Shown here: in pieces, positions 24,535-33,421 of the stretch
Position numbering within the stretch: the stretch's first letter is position 1
How the letters are laid out: each line of letters opens with the position of its first letter
NCBI GenBank assembly: GCA_027459845.1
Contig: DAIDGS010000156.1
Coordinates: 1 to 38,902, forward strand
DNA length: 38,902 bases
Direction: 5' to 3'
Origin: Vulcanimicrobiota bacterium
GTDB lineage: Bacteria > Vulcanimicrobiota > Vulcanimicrobiia > Vulcanimicrobiales > Vulcanimicrobiaceae
Translations under genes and position numbers: made by a program
The notes under the pieces: generated by a model
Databases searched by the model: none
The model's input: the letters and a program-made list of their open reading frames with translations, nothing else
What the model was told of the DNA's origin: nothing

Positions 24535-25671
24535 ATGCCGAAGCTCGCAGCGATCGTCGCAGCCGTCGTTGCGATGGCGGGATGCGCGCGTTCCATTGCG
24601 CCGCAACCGCAACCGTCGCCCGGCGCGTTCCCGCCCGCCACCGTGGCGCGGCTGGATGCTGCGATCGCGCAGTGGTTCGCCGCCTATAAAGCACCCGGGG
24701 TCGTCGTCGCGCTTACGATTCCCGGCACGGGCTCCTACGTGGTCGCACGCGGCGACGCGAATCCGGCGACCGGCGAAGCGATGAGCTTGGCCGATCACGT
24801 GCGCATCGGCAGCATTACCAAGACGTTTACGGTGACGGTCCTGCTGCAACTCGCCGATGAAAAGAAGCTGAGCCTCGACGATCCGCTGAGCAAGTACGAG
24901 CCGTCCATTCCCAATGGCAAGCACATCACCTTGCGGATGCTCGCAAACATGACCAGCGGGATCTTTAGCTACACCCACGATACGACGTTCGTGCGGGAGT
25001 TGCTCGCCGACCCCAACCGCGTGTGGACGCCGCGCGAGCTCGTCAACATTGCGCTCAAGCACAAGCCGGTGTTCGCTCCCGGAAAAGGCTTTCAATATTG
25101 CAACACCAACACGGTGTTGCTCGGGATGATTATCGAGAAGGTGACGAAGGCGCCTATTGCCGACGTCTTCAAAACGATGTCGTTCGAACCGCTCGGCTTA
25201 ACGAACACGTCGTGGCCGAGCGGTGGCAGCCTGCCGTCACCGTACGCGCACGGCATCACCGACCAGACGCCCGACGATCGCGTCGCCGATGCGACCCACT
25301 GGAATCCGAGCTGGGGGTTTACCGCCGGCGCGCTCGTCTCGAACGTCGCGGACCTGCAGACCTGGGTCCGGGCGTACGCGACCGGCGCGCAGCTCTCAGC
25401 CGCGATGCAGCGGCAGCGCTTGCGGTGGGTGACGCTGCCGCCGAACACCCCGCAGCATAAATATGGCCTCGGGATCGGCTACGATCATGGCTGGCTCGGC
25501 CATACCGGCGAACTGCCCGGATATAATACCAGCGCGTTCTACTTGCCCTCCGAACATGCCACCATCGTCGTCGAGGTCAACTCCGATATCTCGGTCGATC
25601 ATCGAGACCCTGCGCCGGCGCTCGTCCACGCGCTTACCAAGATCGTGACGCCCGGTAACGTCATCACCTAG
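24535..25671 (+). CDS. Lipoprotein serine hydrolase, class C beta-lactamase/DD-peptidase fold
   Basis: A 378-residue protein with a lipoprotein signal (lipobox MAGC, C17) and the three motifs of the penicillin-recognising fold: S93-x2-K96 (GSITKTF), Y188-C189-N190 and H323-T324-G325 in place of the more usual KTG. HTG or HxG is common in D-alanyl-D-alanine carboxypeptidases, D-aminopeptidases and esterases of this family, so it is more likely a cell-envelope peptidase or esterase than a true beta-lactamase. It is close behind dxs (14 bases) and probably in the same transcript, although no strong ribosome site is seen. It ends before a strong terminator. Confidence 0.88.
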   Translation: MPKLAAIVAAVVAMAGCARSIAPQPQPSPGAFPPATVARLDAAIAQWFAAYKAPGVVVALTIPGTGSYVVARGDANPATGEAMSLADHVRIGSITKTFTVTVLLQLADEKKLSLDDPLSKYEPSIPNGKHITLRMLANMTSGIFSYTHDTTFVRELLADPNRVWTPRELVNIALKHKPVFAPGKGFQYCNTNTVLLGMIIEKVTKAPIADVFKTMSFEPLGLTNTSWPSGGSLPSPYAHGITDQTPDDRVADATHWNPSWGFTAGALVSNVADLQTWVRAYATGAQLSAAMQRQRLRWVTLPPNTPQHKYGLGIGYDHGWLGHTGELPGYNTSAFYLPSEHATIVVEVNSDISVDHRDPAPALVHALTKIVTPGNVIT

Positions 25672-25691
25672 GTTGTTCGGATCGAAGGTTT

Positions 25692-25731
25692 GCGAGCGGC
25701 GCCGGCGTGACGCCGACGCCGCTCGCGTTTT
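25692..25731 (+). terminator. Strong Rho-independent terminator after the dxs operon
   Basis: A perfect 10-base stem GCGAGCGGCG (25692-25701) with CGCCGCTCGC (25717-25726) encloses a further CGGCG-TGA-CGCCG stem, giving 15 GC-rich pairs with one small internal mismatch, and is followed by GTTTT. It lies between two convergent genes. The reverse strand lacks a T-tract, so it serves mainly the plus strand. Confidence 0.8.
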
Positions 25732-25744
25732 GCGACGTCGTCCG

Positions 25745-27553
25745 TTAGGGCGTTGGCGGTGGCGGCGTGGGCGAGGTGCAACTCGCTTTGGCGTCGCTCG
25801 TGACGACATTCTGCTTGGAGGCGATCAGGCGCCCGTAGCAGCGGCCGCCCGACGTTTGGTAGGTGTAGAGCTGGCTCGACGACCCCTTGATCGCGTTGAT
25901 CCAGTTGAAGCTGGAGTCGAAGATCATGGTGTCGGCGCTAATCACCGTGTCGTTGAGCGTTTGCGTCTCCGGTTTCGCCCCGGTGATCGTGAGATGTCGC
26001 GTGTATCCCTGATACACCGAGACCGGGAGTTGGTAGCCGGTTTTCGTTGCCGATAGCGGATACTTGACCACCAGCGGATACTCCAGCGAGACCGAACGCG
26101 TCGAGGTGGTCTGGCCGGCCTGAGTGGTGGTGATCTTCTTCAGGGTCGTGTCTTGGTAGGCGTCTTGCACGTAGGCGCCTGACGTGTACGTGAGCTGCAT
26201 CAGGTTGCTGAACGTCGAGGCGACGCGAACCGAGGTCGTGACGCGACCGAACGACGTATCGACGTAGCCCTCGATGGCGTAGGCGCGGCGCGAGGTCGTG
26301 GTGATCGTTCCGGCCGCGGTCGCACCGCCGAACAGGCCGGTTCCCTTGCCGTACTTGACGGTATTCGCGACGCCCAGCGGCGGCATCGCCGAAAGCGTGT
26401 CGCCGGTCAGCTTGCCGGTGTCCACCGCGGCATGGCGGTCGCGGAAGAGCAGCAGGTCGCCCGCGCCGGTGAAGTAGCTGATCGCATGGTCGACGCTGAC
26501 GCTCACGGCGTGCGTCCCGGCCGCGTCGAGCACGCCGGCGAACGGCGTCAGGTTGACCCGATACGGCGTGAACGCCAGCGTCTGTACGCCGGGAATCGGT
26601 GCCCACAGATCCGGATCCATGCCGCCGGTGTAGATCCAGGGATAGATCGGTGCCGTCCCGGCGGGGTGGCCGTCGACGGCCACCTCGCCCTCGCGAAACG
26701 CCGTACCCGGGCAGAATCCCAGTGCGTTCTTGGACGTGTTCCAGACCGAGGTCGGGACGCACATGAACCACTGCTCTTCGGCGTTTTGTGACTGCAGGTA
26801 GAGGTCGAGATAGGCCGCGTAGACGTTGCGCGGGAACGTGCCGGCGACGTGCATCGTCGACTGCGGAAGCTGCGATGAGCCACCCAGCGGCGGTTGGTAC
26901 GGAACGCCGAGCACCTCGTCGGCGACGCGCGGCGCCGGATAGGCGGCGTTCGGCGGATAGAACTGCAGGTACGCCGTGCCGTACTGAATGCCGGTGTAGT
27001 TGGGCGGACAGTAGCAGTTGCCGAGCGCAATTTGACCCGATCCGCCCTTCGCGAACAGCGCCGAGAGGTCGGTGACGTCCTGCTCGACGTGCCAGTGCGG
27101 CGCAAGGTTCGGGGTCGGCTCGGCGGTCGTTCCAAAGAAGATCGGCGCGCCGTTGAGCCAGATGATGGCGGTGCGATCGTACTGGATGCCTTGAGAGACG
27201 CGCAGGTTGAGGTTGAAGACGACCTTCGCCCACGGACCTTTGCACGCGCTCGGCGGCGCGTAGGAGTACGTCTGATTGTTGAAGTTCTTGAATGCGTAGT
27301 CTTTGAAGAGGACGACGGTGCACGGCGTCGTGTCGGGACGCGGCACCGGCATGTCGGCGGTGATCGTGTTCGACGAGCCGACCGGAGTGGTAAATCGCAC
27401 GACGCGTTCGCTGCGGTGAGCGAAGGCGGAAGGCGACGTGATGCGGGATCCGGTCGCACTGGGAGTCATCCCCAGCGGCGCACCCGGCGTGCCGCCCGGC
27501 GAGCTGCAGGCGCTGACGAGCGCGAGCAGCGCGAGGACCGAAAGACGTTTCAT
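25745..27553 (-). CDS. PNGase A-like lipoprotein (peptide N-glycanase family)
   Basis: A 602-residue lipoprotein (lipobox VSAC, C16). The body closely follows the eukaryotic peptide-N4-(N-acetyl-glucosaminyl)asparagine amidase A family (PNGase A): PCTVVLFKDYAFKNF, YAPPSACKGPWAKVVFNLN, IQYDRTAIIWLNGAPIFFGTTAEPT, HVEQDVTDLSALF and YTGIQYGTAYLQFYPP in order, then REGEVAVDGHPAGTAPIYPW, TGGMDPDLWAPIPG and VNLTPFAGVL. Plant and fungal members release N-glycans from glycoproteins and glycopeptides; bacterial members are little studied. The enzyme would act outside the cytosol. Catalytic residues are not certain to me. A proline-rich tail ends the protein. The start ATG is 27551-27553. The comparison is from memory of the family, not from a search. 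Confidence 0.78.
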   Translation of the reverse strand: MKRLSVLALLALVSACSSPGGTPGAPLGMTPSATGSRITSPSAFAHRSERVVRFTTPVGSSNTITADMPVPRPDTTPCTVVLFKDYAFKNFNNQTYSYAPPSACKGPWAKVVFNLNLRVSQGIQYDRTAIIWLNGAPIFFGTTAEPTPNLAPHWHVEQDVTDLSALFAKGGSGQIALGNCYCPPNYTGIQYGTAYLQFYPPNAAYPAPRVADEVLGVPYQPPLGGSSQLPQSTMHVAGTFPRNVYAAYLDLYLQSQNAEEQWFMCVPTSVWNTSKNALGFCPGTAFREGEVAVDGHPAGTAPIYPWIYTGGMDPDLWAPIPGVQTLAFTPYRVNLTPFAGVLDAAGTHAVSVSVDHAISYFTGAGDLLLFRDRHAAVDTGKLTGDTLSAMPPLGVANTVKYGKGTGLFGGATAAGTITTTSRRAYAIEGYVDTSFGRVTTSVRVASTFSNLMQLTYTSGAYVQDAYQDTTLKKITTTQAGQTTSTRSVSLEYPLVVKYPLSATKTGYQLPVSVYQGYTRHLTITGAKPETQTLNDTVISADTMIFDSSFNWINAIKGSSSQLYTYQTSGGRCYGRLIASKQNVVTSDAKASCTSPTPPPPTP

Positions 27554-27564
27554 GGCGCGCGTTT

Positions 27565-27621
27565 CGTGGGCGCCGGTGGCGACCCTGCGCGACCGCTATC
27601 CGCGGCGGTCGCCGGCCCACG
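27565..27621. other. Nested inverted repeat between two minus-strand lipoprotein genes
   Basis: CGTGGGC (27565-27571) pairs with GCCCACG (27615-27621), and within it GCGACCGC (27589-27596) pairs with GCGGTCGC (27605-27612), both perfect. The 57-base structure occupies almost all of the gap between the propeller gene stop and the PNGase A-like gene start. No T-run follows on the minus strand. It could be a processing site, a weak terminator or a cruciform. Confidence 0.5.
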
Positions 27622-27626
27622 GAGAT

Positions 27627-29474
27627 TTACTTGGCGATGGTGATCGCCGAGGGTGCGGAAACGCCGCTGGTGATGCTGATCGGCGCGGCCGTGTAGGGCG
27701 GCACGAACATCGAGACCGCGTCGTTGCCGCTGTTGCCGCAGCCGCTGCCGCAGTACGTGACGAAAACGTCGCCGGCGGCATCGACCGTGATGCCGCGCGC
27801 GTTGGGATTGCCGGCCTGAATGACCTGCGGCGCGCTGGTATAGGGCGTCGCGAACTCGGCGATGTTGCCGCTGCCGTCGGGGATGAAAACGGCGCCCGCG
27901 CCCGGGTATGCAGCCAGCAGTCCGAGCGTGCCGTTGATGCGTGGGAGCTGCGTCGGCGGCCCGTCGTAGGGCGGGGCAAAGAGCTGCACGTTGCCGTTCG
28001 AGTCGGCGTAGATGAGGTTTCCCGATGCATCGAACGCGATGCCGTTGGCGATCGCCAGGCCGCTGATCAGCGTGACCGGCGCATGGCCGTAGGGAACCGG
28101 ATACTCGTAGAGCGAGCTGCCGGTCGCGACGAACAGGTCGCCCTGCGCGTCGAGGGCGATGCCGGTCGGAACGCCCGGAAAGCTCGCAATCCTGCGGATC
28201 GGCTTGGCGGTAAACGGCGGGGCGTACTCGGTGACCGTCCCGTTGTTCCCGCTTCCGGCCTGGTTGGCCACCCAGAGGTTGCCGCTTGCGTCGAGTGCCA
28301 GCGCACCGGGGTTGTCGATGCCGGCGGTGATCGTGGTCGGAGCTCCGGTGTATGGGGGCGCGTAGATCGTGACCGAACCGGTATCGTCGACTCCGCCGAA
28401 CGCGTTGGAAACGTAGAGGTTCGCGGCGGCGTCGGTCAGCAGCGCGTTGGGTTGCACGATCCCGTTGAGGATGATCGCGGTCGGCGCACCGGTGTAGGGC
28501 GGCGCATAGATCGTCACGCTTCCCGGTACCGGCGTTCCGGATTTTCCGTTGCAGTTGGCGGTGCAGTTGGCGACCATCAGGAGTTCGAGATCGTTGGTCA
28601 GCGCCGCCGTGCCGCTGCAGACCGCACCCGGTTGCGCGCAGGTTTGATCGGGGTACTGCGCGGTGACCGTGAGTGTCGCCGACCCGTTGTCTGCGCTGGG
28701 TGCCGTCACGGTGAGCGTGTTGGGGGCGGTGGAGCTCGGCGGCGTCACCTGCCAGCCGCCGCCGTTGATCGTCGCGCTGAAGGTCGGCGCACCCGGTCCG
28801 ACGATCACGTCGCCCGAACCGTCGACGGCATCGACGGTGAGCGTCTGTGCCGCGGTGCTGTACAACGTGAACCCGGATGCCTGCGCGCCGACGACCGCAT
28901 ACGACGACGAGGTAATGGCGACCGCCGCGGGCGGCGTTCCGATCGCGAGTGCCACCGTGGTCTGGGCGCGCGTGCCGACCGTAAATGCCAGCGTCGTCGG
29001 CGGCGCGAGCGGCGCTCCTGAGGCAGCGGGGTTCGCGTAGAACTGCACCGTTGCGGTGTACGATCCGGGCGCAAGCGCGATGCCGACCACGCACCGCGCC
29101 TGAACTTGTGCGCTCGTGCAGGCCGGTGCGCCGAGCGGGAAAACGGTCGTGGTGGGCGCGCGCGTCCCCTGCAGTGTGGTCGTGAGTTTGAAGCTCGCAA
29201 TCGTCGCCGCGGCGCCCAGCGGCGCCGGCGGCGCGCTCGGCGGCACGCTTCCGGTCGGCATGGCGCCGGCGTACGGCAGCGGCGGGAGCTCGCTCGCCGG
29301 GAGGCTCAGTACCAGCCGCGTTTCGTTCGATGGGATACCGCCGGCCGCAGGCGCCGGCGCGCCGCCGCCCGACTGCTGCGGCGGCACGGCCGAGATCGAG
29401 GAGCTGCCATACTGGCTACAACCGGCGAGAATCGCCGATAAAACCGCAGCCCAAAGCCGACGGGAACGCGTCAC
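27627..29474 (-). CDS. Lipoprotein with Ig-like N-terminus and seven-bladed NHL-like propeller
   Basis: A 615-residue lipoprotein with a perfect lipobox (LAGC, C19). Residues about 60-310 are beta-rich, with a DGSGDVIVGPG motif matching the lipoprotein at 17478. From about 315 a seven-fold repeat is visible, each unit built as a strand such as SVTIYAPPYTGAPT followed by an NPxALxxDAxGNLxVA core: the signature strands read YAPPYTGAP (twice), YAPPFTAKP, YPVPYGHAP, FAPPYDGPP, FATPYTSAP and FVPPYTAAP. That equals a closed seven-bladed propeller, probably for binding a protein or sugar at the cell surface; no ligand is indicated. GTG 29472-29474 is the only good start before the signal peptide. 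The two best blades also show as DNA direct repeats near 28350 and 28490. Confidence 0.85.
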   Translation of the reverse strand: MTRSRRLWAAVLSAILAGCSQYGSSSISAVPPQQSGGGAPAPAAGGIPSNETRLVLSLPASELPPLPYAGAMPTGSVPPSAPPAPLGAAATIASFKLTTTLQGTRAPTTTVFPLGAPACTSAQVQARCVVGIALAPGSYTATVQFYANPAASGAPLAPPTTLAFTVGTRAQTTVALAIGTPPAAVAITSSSYAVVGAQASGFTLYSTAAQTLTVDAVDGSGDVIVGPGAPTFSATINGGGWQVTPPSSTAPNTLTVTAPSADNGSATLTVTAQYPDQTCAQPGAVCSGTAALTNDLELLMVANCTANCNGKSGTPVPGSVTIYAPPYTGAPTAIILNGIVQPNALLTDAAANLYVSNAFGGVDDTGSVTIYAPPYTGAPTTITAGIDNPGALALDASGNLWVANQAGSGNNGTVTEYAPPFTAKPIRRIASFPGVPTGIALDAQGDLFVATGSSLYEYPVPYGHAPVTLISGLAIANGIAFDASGNLIYADSNGNVQLFAPPYDGPPTQLPRINGTLGLLAAYPGAGAVFIPDGSGNIAEFATPYTSAPQVIQAGNPNARGITVDAAGDVFVTYCGSGCGNSGNDAVSMFVPPYTAAPISITSGVSAPSAITIAK

Positions 29475-29553
29475 GATGGGCGCACTTTCGCGACCGGCCG
29501 CCGCGAACCCCGGCGCGGCAGTGGTTCGCCTCCGTGGGCGCCAACAGAGCCGC

Positions 29554-32500
29554 GTGCTCGATCCCTCGATCGGCGTCGCGATACCGCCTGCCCTAGTCGG
29601 AGTCTTTCGGCTCGATCCGGCGACCTTCGTGCGGATCGCCACCCAGCGCGCGCATCACGAAGCGCTGGTTGCGGCGGCGGTCGTCTTTGCTGCGGGATTG
29701 AGCGGCGCAGTCGGCCAGAGCATCGTGCTCTTTGCCAATCGCGTGCGCCCGTGGCGCTTCGTGGCGAGTCTCTTTGCCGATTCGCTGCTCTTCGTCTTCG
29801 GGTTCGCCTTTCTGGTCGTGAGCACGTGGAGCGTCGCCCGGCTGGCCGACGTCTCGGGCCTCTCCATTCGCCCGCTCGCGCTGGTGCTGGCGCTCGCCTA
29901 CGCACCGCTGCTGCTCGGGTTTCTGACCGCCGTGCCGTATCTCGGACCGGCGATCGGGATGGCGTTGCGACTCTGGCATCTCTTGGCGATGGTGGTCGGC
30001 GTCGGCGCGGTCGCCGCCGTCGGGCCTTCCCGCGCGATCGCTCTGCTTGCGGTCGGCTGGTTGGTCGGCGTCGCCGTGCAACACAGCGTCGGAAAACCCG
30101 TCGCGCTGCTGGGTCGCCGGCTGCTCGACGCGGTAGCCGGCGTGCCGTTGCATCCCGACCCGCAGACCGCGGTGGCCGACGCCGTCGGGAGCGCGACCAT
30201 CGCGCCGACGCGCGCGCGGGCGGCGCGCCGCTCGGTCGCACGCTCGAGCGTCGCCCTCGCGCTGATCGGTTTGGGATCGATCGCGCTACTCGCCATACTC
30301 GTCTCCGCCGCTCTCGGTCCGGTCCGCAGCGCCATCTTCGGCTGGGCCGCCGCGCTGCCGGCCGTGCTCGCGCTGCCCTTCGATCTCGCGTGGTTGCTGC
30401 TGATCGCCGTGCTCGTGACCGGCTTCGTCGCGCCGCTCGAAACGCTGGGGTGGTGGGCGGGGTGGTCGAGCGGCGATTTCCCGGTCGCCGCCGGCGCGGT
30501 GGAGCCGGGCGATCGTGCGGTCGAGCCGCCGGCGCGCTTCGTGGTCTATCTCGACGGAATCGCCCAGTCGAGCGCGCGCTACACGCCCGACATCGAGACG
30601 TTCCTTGACGCGCTGACGGCGCGTCTCCCGCCGCGGATGGCGCTCGTACGCGGCGTGATGGCCTATTCGGTGATCAATCGCCCGCTCGACGACGACCCGC
30701 TCTTTTCGCGCTTCTGGCGCTTCGTCGAAGCCCGCCGCATCAAGCATACCGCGTCGCTGCTCGGGTGGTTCGTCAACCTGCGCAACGTCCTCGTGGTCGG
30801 CGTTTCGGCCGACCCGCGCTACGGTCCGATCTATAACTTCGGCATCGCGAAAGAGATCTATCGCGCGCTGCGCGCGGCCGGCTACCGGGAACGCAGCGCT
30901 ACCCCGGTGACGCTGGTGGGTTACAGCGGCGGCGGGCAGATGGCGTGCGGTTGTGCGGCGTTTCTGAAGAAGGCGCTCGGCGCGCCGGTCGACGTGATAT
31001 CGCTGGGTGGCGTGATCTCGGGTACCGATCCGATTCTTTCGCTCGAACAGCTCTACCACTTAGTGGGAACCAAGGATGGCGTCGCCCGGCTGGGACCGAT
31101 CATGTTTGCCTCGCGCTGGCGCATCGCCGTACTCTCCAACTGGAATCGCGCCCGCCGGCTGGGCTGCATCACCGAGCATTCGCTCGGGCCGGTCGGCCAT
31201 CAAGTCCCCGGCGGAATGCTCGATCCCAACGCGCGCTTGCCCGACGGTCGCACGCATCTGGAGGCGACGCTGGCGACGATCGATACGATTTTGGAGGGGC
31301 GGATGCCCGCGCCCGACGTCGCGGTCGTCCGCGCATCCAACTACGCGCGGTATGCGGCAGCGGCGCCCGCGCTCGCGCCCGGCGTTGCGCCGGGTCCCGG
31401 ATTCCGCGCCGTCGCGCCGTGGGTCGGGCGATTGGTCTTGCCGCCGCGCGACGCGCGCGTCGACGGCTGTTGGTTCGATATCTGGTGCGCGCCGCCCGAA
31501 TACGCTGCGCTTCGCGGTCGGACGGTGCGGCTGACGTGGAAATCGTCCGCCGACGTCCAGCGGCGCCGGCGCGCGGCGCTGCGCGACGTCAACTTTAGTG
31601 CTCGCGCGCGCTACGCTGCGCGCTACGGCGGCATCGTGATGCCGACCCGTTTGAATCGCTGGCGGCTGGTCGATCCGCTCGAATCGCTGGCCGGCGCGCG
31701 ACCGCTCGACGACACGGTCGTGCGCGTGGTCGATGCCGAGTTCGACCCGGTGAACGCGACGCTGTACGTCGGTCGCGAGCCGGTGCAGACGACCGGTGCC
31801 TACTATGGGCTCGTTCGTTTCGTCGCGCCGCTCGATGCGGCGGCGACGCGCTGGCACGCGGTGCATTACGCTGCCGGCGCGCGCGATTTCTCGGGAGCGG
31901 CCGTCGAACTCGCACTCCCGCCGATCGTTCCCGACCGGCGAGGACTGCGCAACGCGATCGCGGCCGGACTGGACGCCTCGCCGCTCAACCACGATGGGTG
32001 GTATGTGTACGGCGGTGCCGATGCGTCGGGCACCTTCGTCGTGCAGGCGCTGATCCCGCGCGCGCTGCTCGCCGTCGAACCGCAGCGGCGCCTTCCCGAC
32101 GCCGCGTCGACGGTCGCGTGGTCGCGGAAACGGGCGTGGCGCACTTTGGCAAGCGAGCCGGGGACGGTCGACAGCGTCGCCGATGCGGTCTGGTCGGTCG
32201 GCGATCGCGCGCTGCTCGTGCACACCTACGGCGGCATCGCCGATGCCCGGGCGCGCCGCCGGCACGGACTCTACTTCGGACACTTTGCCTACGGCGTTGC
32301 CGAGGTGGTTCACGATCCGATCGCCGACGAACCGCGCTTTGAGCTGGTCTACGATCAGCTCTACGCGCAGAACGAGGACGGTATCACCGCCGGCGCGCAG
32401 CACTGCTCGCGCTACCTGGGCGATCGCCAGTTCGGTTGGGGCGGGATCCGCCCGGTCTGCGACGCGCTCATCCGCGCGCCGCGCGTCGACGAGCTGCTCG

Positions 32501-32913
32501 ACGCGCTGCGGCCACACCTGGAAGCGGCCGCGGCGCGCTATCGCGTCGGCGATGGCTTCGGCGGCGTCTTCGTCGGGCCGGCGCGCAACTGTTCGCAGGA
32601 TTCCGATCGCGCGCTGCTGGCGGCACTGCGCGAACCGAGCGTTGCCGGCCCGCTGGCCGCCGAGTTGCGCCGGCGGCTGAACTCGGCCGGCTATCTCGCC
32701 CCCGACCTGCTCGATCGATCGGTCGAGGACGCGCCGCTGGCGACGCTCTTCGCGGCGCTCGCGAGTTGGCGCAGCATCGTGCCGCGGGTTGCGTTTGCGA
32801 CCGTGCTGCGCGCCTTCGCGCGCCACGGCGCAAGCCTGCGCGTACAGATTTCGAGTCAGGTGGGTGGTCGGCGCGACGACGTGCGCTCGATCGTCCCGTT
32901 TCCGCCCTGGTAG
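29554..32913 (+). CDS. Large membrane protein: Yip1-like domain fused to alpha/beta hydrolase and long C-terminal domain
   Basis: A protein of about 1119 residues. Residues 35-300 hold about six hydrophobic helices arranged like a Yip1-type membrane domain. Residues 325-585 look like an alpha/beta hydrolase: RFVVYLDGIAQSS opens the sheet and GYSGGG (S458 as nucleophile) is the elbow. The remaining 530 residues are beta-rich with segments FGHFAYGVAEVVHDP, DQLYAQNEDGI, HCSRYLGDRQFGWGG and ARNCSQDSDRALLAAL (C1013), which I recall from large cyanobacterial proteins annotated as CAAX proteases; this is unverified. A substrate is not indicated. GTG 29554 is preferred because codons before it lose the local third-base GC bias and ATG 29476 would abut the divergent gene's start codon. 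Confidence 0.72.
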   Translation: MLDPSIGVAIPPALVGVFRLDPATFVRIATQRAHHEALVAAAVVFAAGLSGAVGQSIVLFANRVRPWRFVASLFADSLLFVFGFAFLVVSTWSVARLADVSGLSIRPLALVLALAYAPLLLGFLTAVPYLGPAIGMALRLWHLLAMVVGVGAVAAVGPSRAIALLAVGWLVGVAVQHSVGKPVALLGRRLLDAVAGVPLHPDPQTAVADAVGSATIAPTRARAARRSVARSSVALALIGLGSIALLAILVSAALGPVRSAIFGWAAALPAVLALPFDLAWLLLIAVLVTGFVAPLETLGWWAGWSSGDFPVAAGAVEPGDRAVEPPARFVVYLDGIAQSSARYTPDIETFLDALTARLPPRMALVRGVMAYSVINRPLDDDPLFSRFWRFVEARRIKHTASLLGWFVNLRNVLVVGVSADPRYGPIYNFGIAKEIYRALRAAGYRERSATPVTLVGYSGGGQMACGCAAFLKKALGAPVDVISLGGVISGTDPILSLEQLYHLVGTKDGVARLGPIMFASRWRIAVLSNWNRARRLGCITEHSLGPVGHQVPGGMLDPNARLPDGRTHLEATLATIDTILEGRMPAPDVAVVRASNYARYAAAAPALAPGVAPGPGFRAVAPWVGRLVLPPRDARVDGCWFDIWCAPPEYAALRGRTVRLTWKSSADVQRRRRAALRDVNFSARARYAARYGGIVMPTRLNRWRLVDPLESLAGARPLDDTVVRVVDAEFDPVNATLYVGREPVQTTGAYYGLVRFVAPLDAAATRWHAVHYAAGARDFSGAAVELALPPIVPDRRGLRNAIAAGLDASPLNHDGWYVYGGADASGTFVVQALIPRALLAVEPQRRLPDAASTVAWSRKRAWRTLASEPGTVDSVADAVWSVGDRALLVHTYGGIADARARRRHGLYFGHFAYGVAEVVHDPIADEPRFELVYDQLYAQNEDGITAGAQHCSRYLGDRQFGWGGIRPVCDALIRAPRVDELLDALRPHLEAAAARYRVGDGFGGVFVGPARNCSQDSDRALLAALREPSVAGPLAAELRRRLNSAGYLAPDLLDRSVEDAPLATLFAALASWRSIVPRVAFATVLRAFARHGASLRVQISSQVGGRRDDVRSIVPFPPW

Positions 32914-32919
32914 CGCCGC

Positions 32920-33333
32920 TTAGGCGAGCCCGGCGAAGAAGCGCTCCTGGGCGCGCTCGAGTTCGGTGAGGATGCGCGCCAGCGCGTCGTTCAGCGTGTA
33001 ATCTCGATCGACGAAGGCATCGTAGCGAAAGACCACGTCATCGCATTCGTCGATGGTGACCACGACCCCGATCGAAGCGGCCGCGCAGCTAAGCGCGGCG
33101 CGTTCCAGGCGGGCTCGGTCGGCTTTCAGCGCAGCGTCGATTTCGTATGCGAGCGTGAACGATGCGCGCTGCAGGTCGTCGTCGCAAACCTCGAGGTAGA
33201 ACGTCTCGCCGCCGCGCTCGAACTGGATATCCAGCGTGTGGTCGTCCATTTCGGAACTCGAACTCAAAGCGAGCGCGTCGAGCTGCGCGCGGTAGCGCGC
33301 GTCGGCCAGGGCGAGCGAGGCACCAACGTCCAT
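32920..33333 (-). CDS. Small acidic protein, YbjN/type III chaperone-like fold (tentative)
   Basis: A 137-residue cytosolic protein without signal or membrane segments. The order of a central sheet (HTLDIQFERGGETFYLEV), an acidic helix region and a final strand-helix (FVDRDYTLNDALARILTELERAQERFFAGL) recalls the YbjN/type III secretion chaperone fold, but no diagnostic motif exists and I assign no function. No type III secretion gene is nearby. The ATG at 33331-33333 is chosen; 22 earlier residues in the same frame overlap the divergent region and look untypical. It lies head-to-head with the helicase gene, 88 bases between starts. Confidence 0.6.
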   Translation of the reverse strand: MDVGASLALADARYRAQLDALALSSSSEMDDHTLDIQFERGGETFYLEVCDDDLQRASFTLAYEIDAALKADRARLERAALSCAAASIGVVVTIDECDDVVFRYDAFVDRDYTLNDALARILTELERAQERFFAGLA

Positions 33334-33421
33334 GGGCGAAACTTTGGGCGAGCGCGGGCGCTGCCCTGCGCGGACCGCTTTCAAGGTGATTGCAGGCACG
33401 CGCGTCGTATTGAGGCAGGTT

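Noticed and set aside
29476-29553. ATG 29476 as start of the large membrane/hydrolase protein
   Set aside because: It would start one base from the divergent lipoprotein start codon, leaving no promoter, and these codons have lower third-position GC than the rest of the gene. It is not fully excluded.
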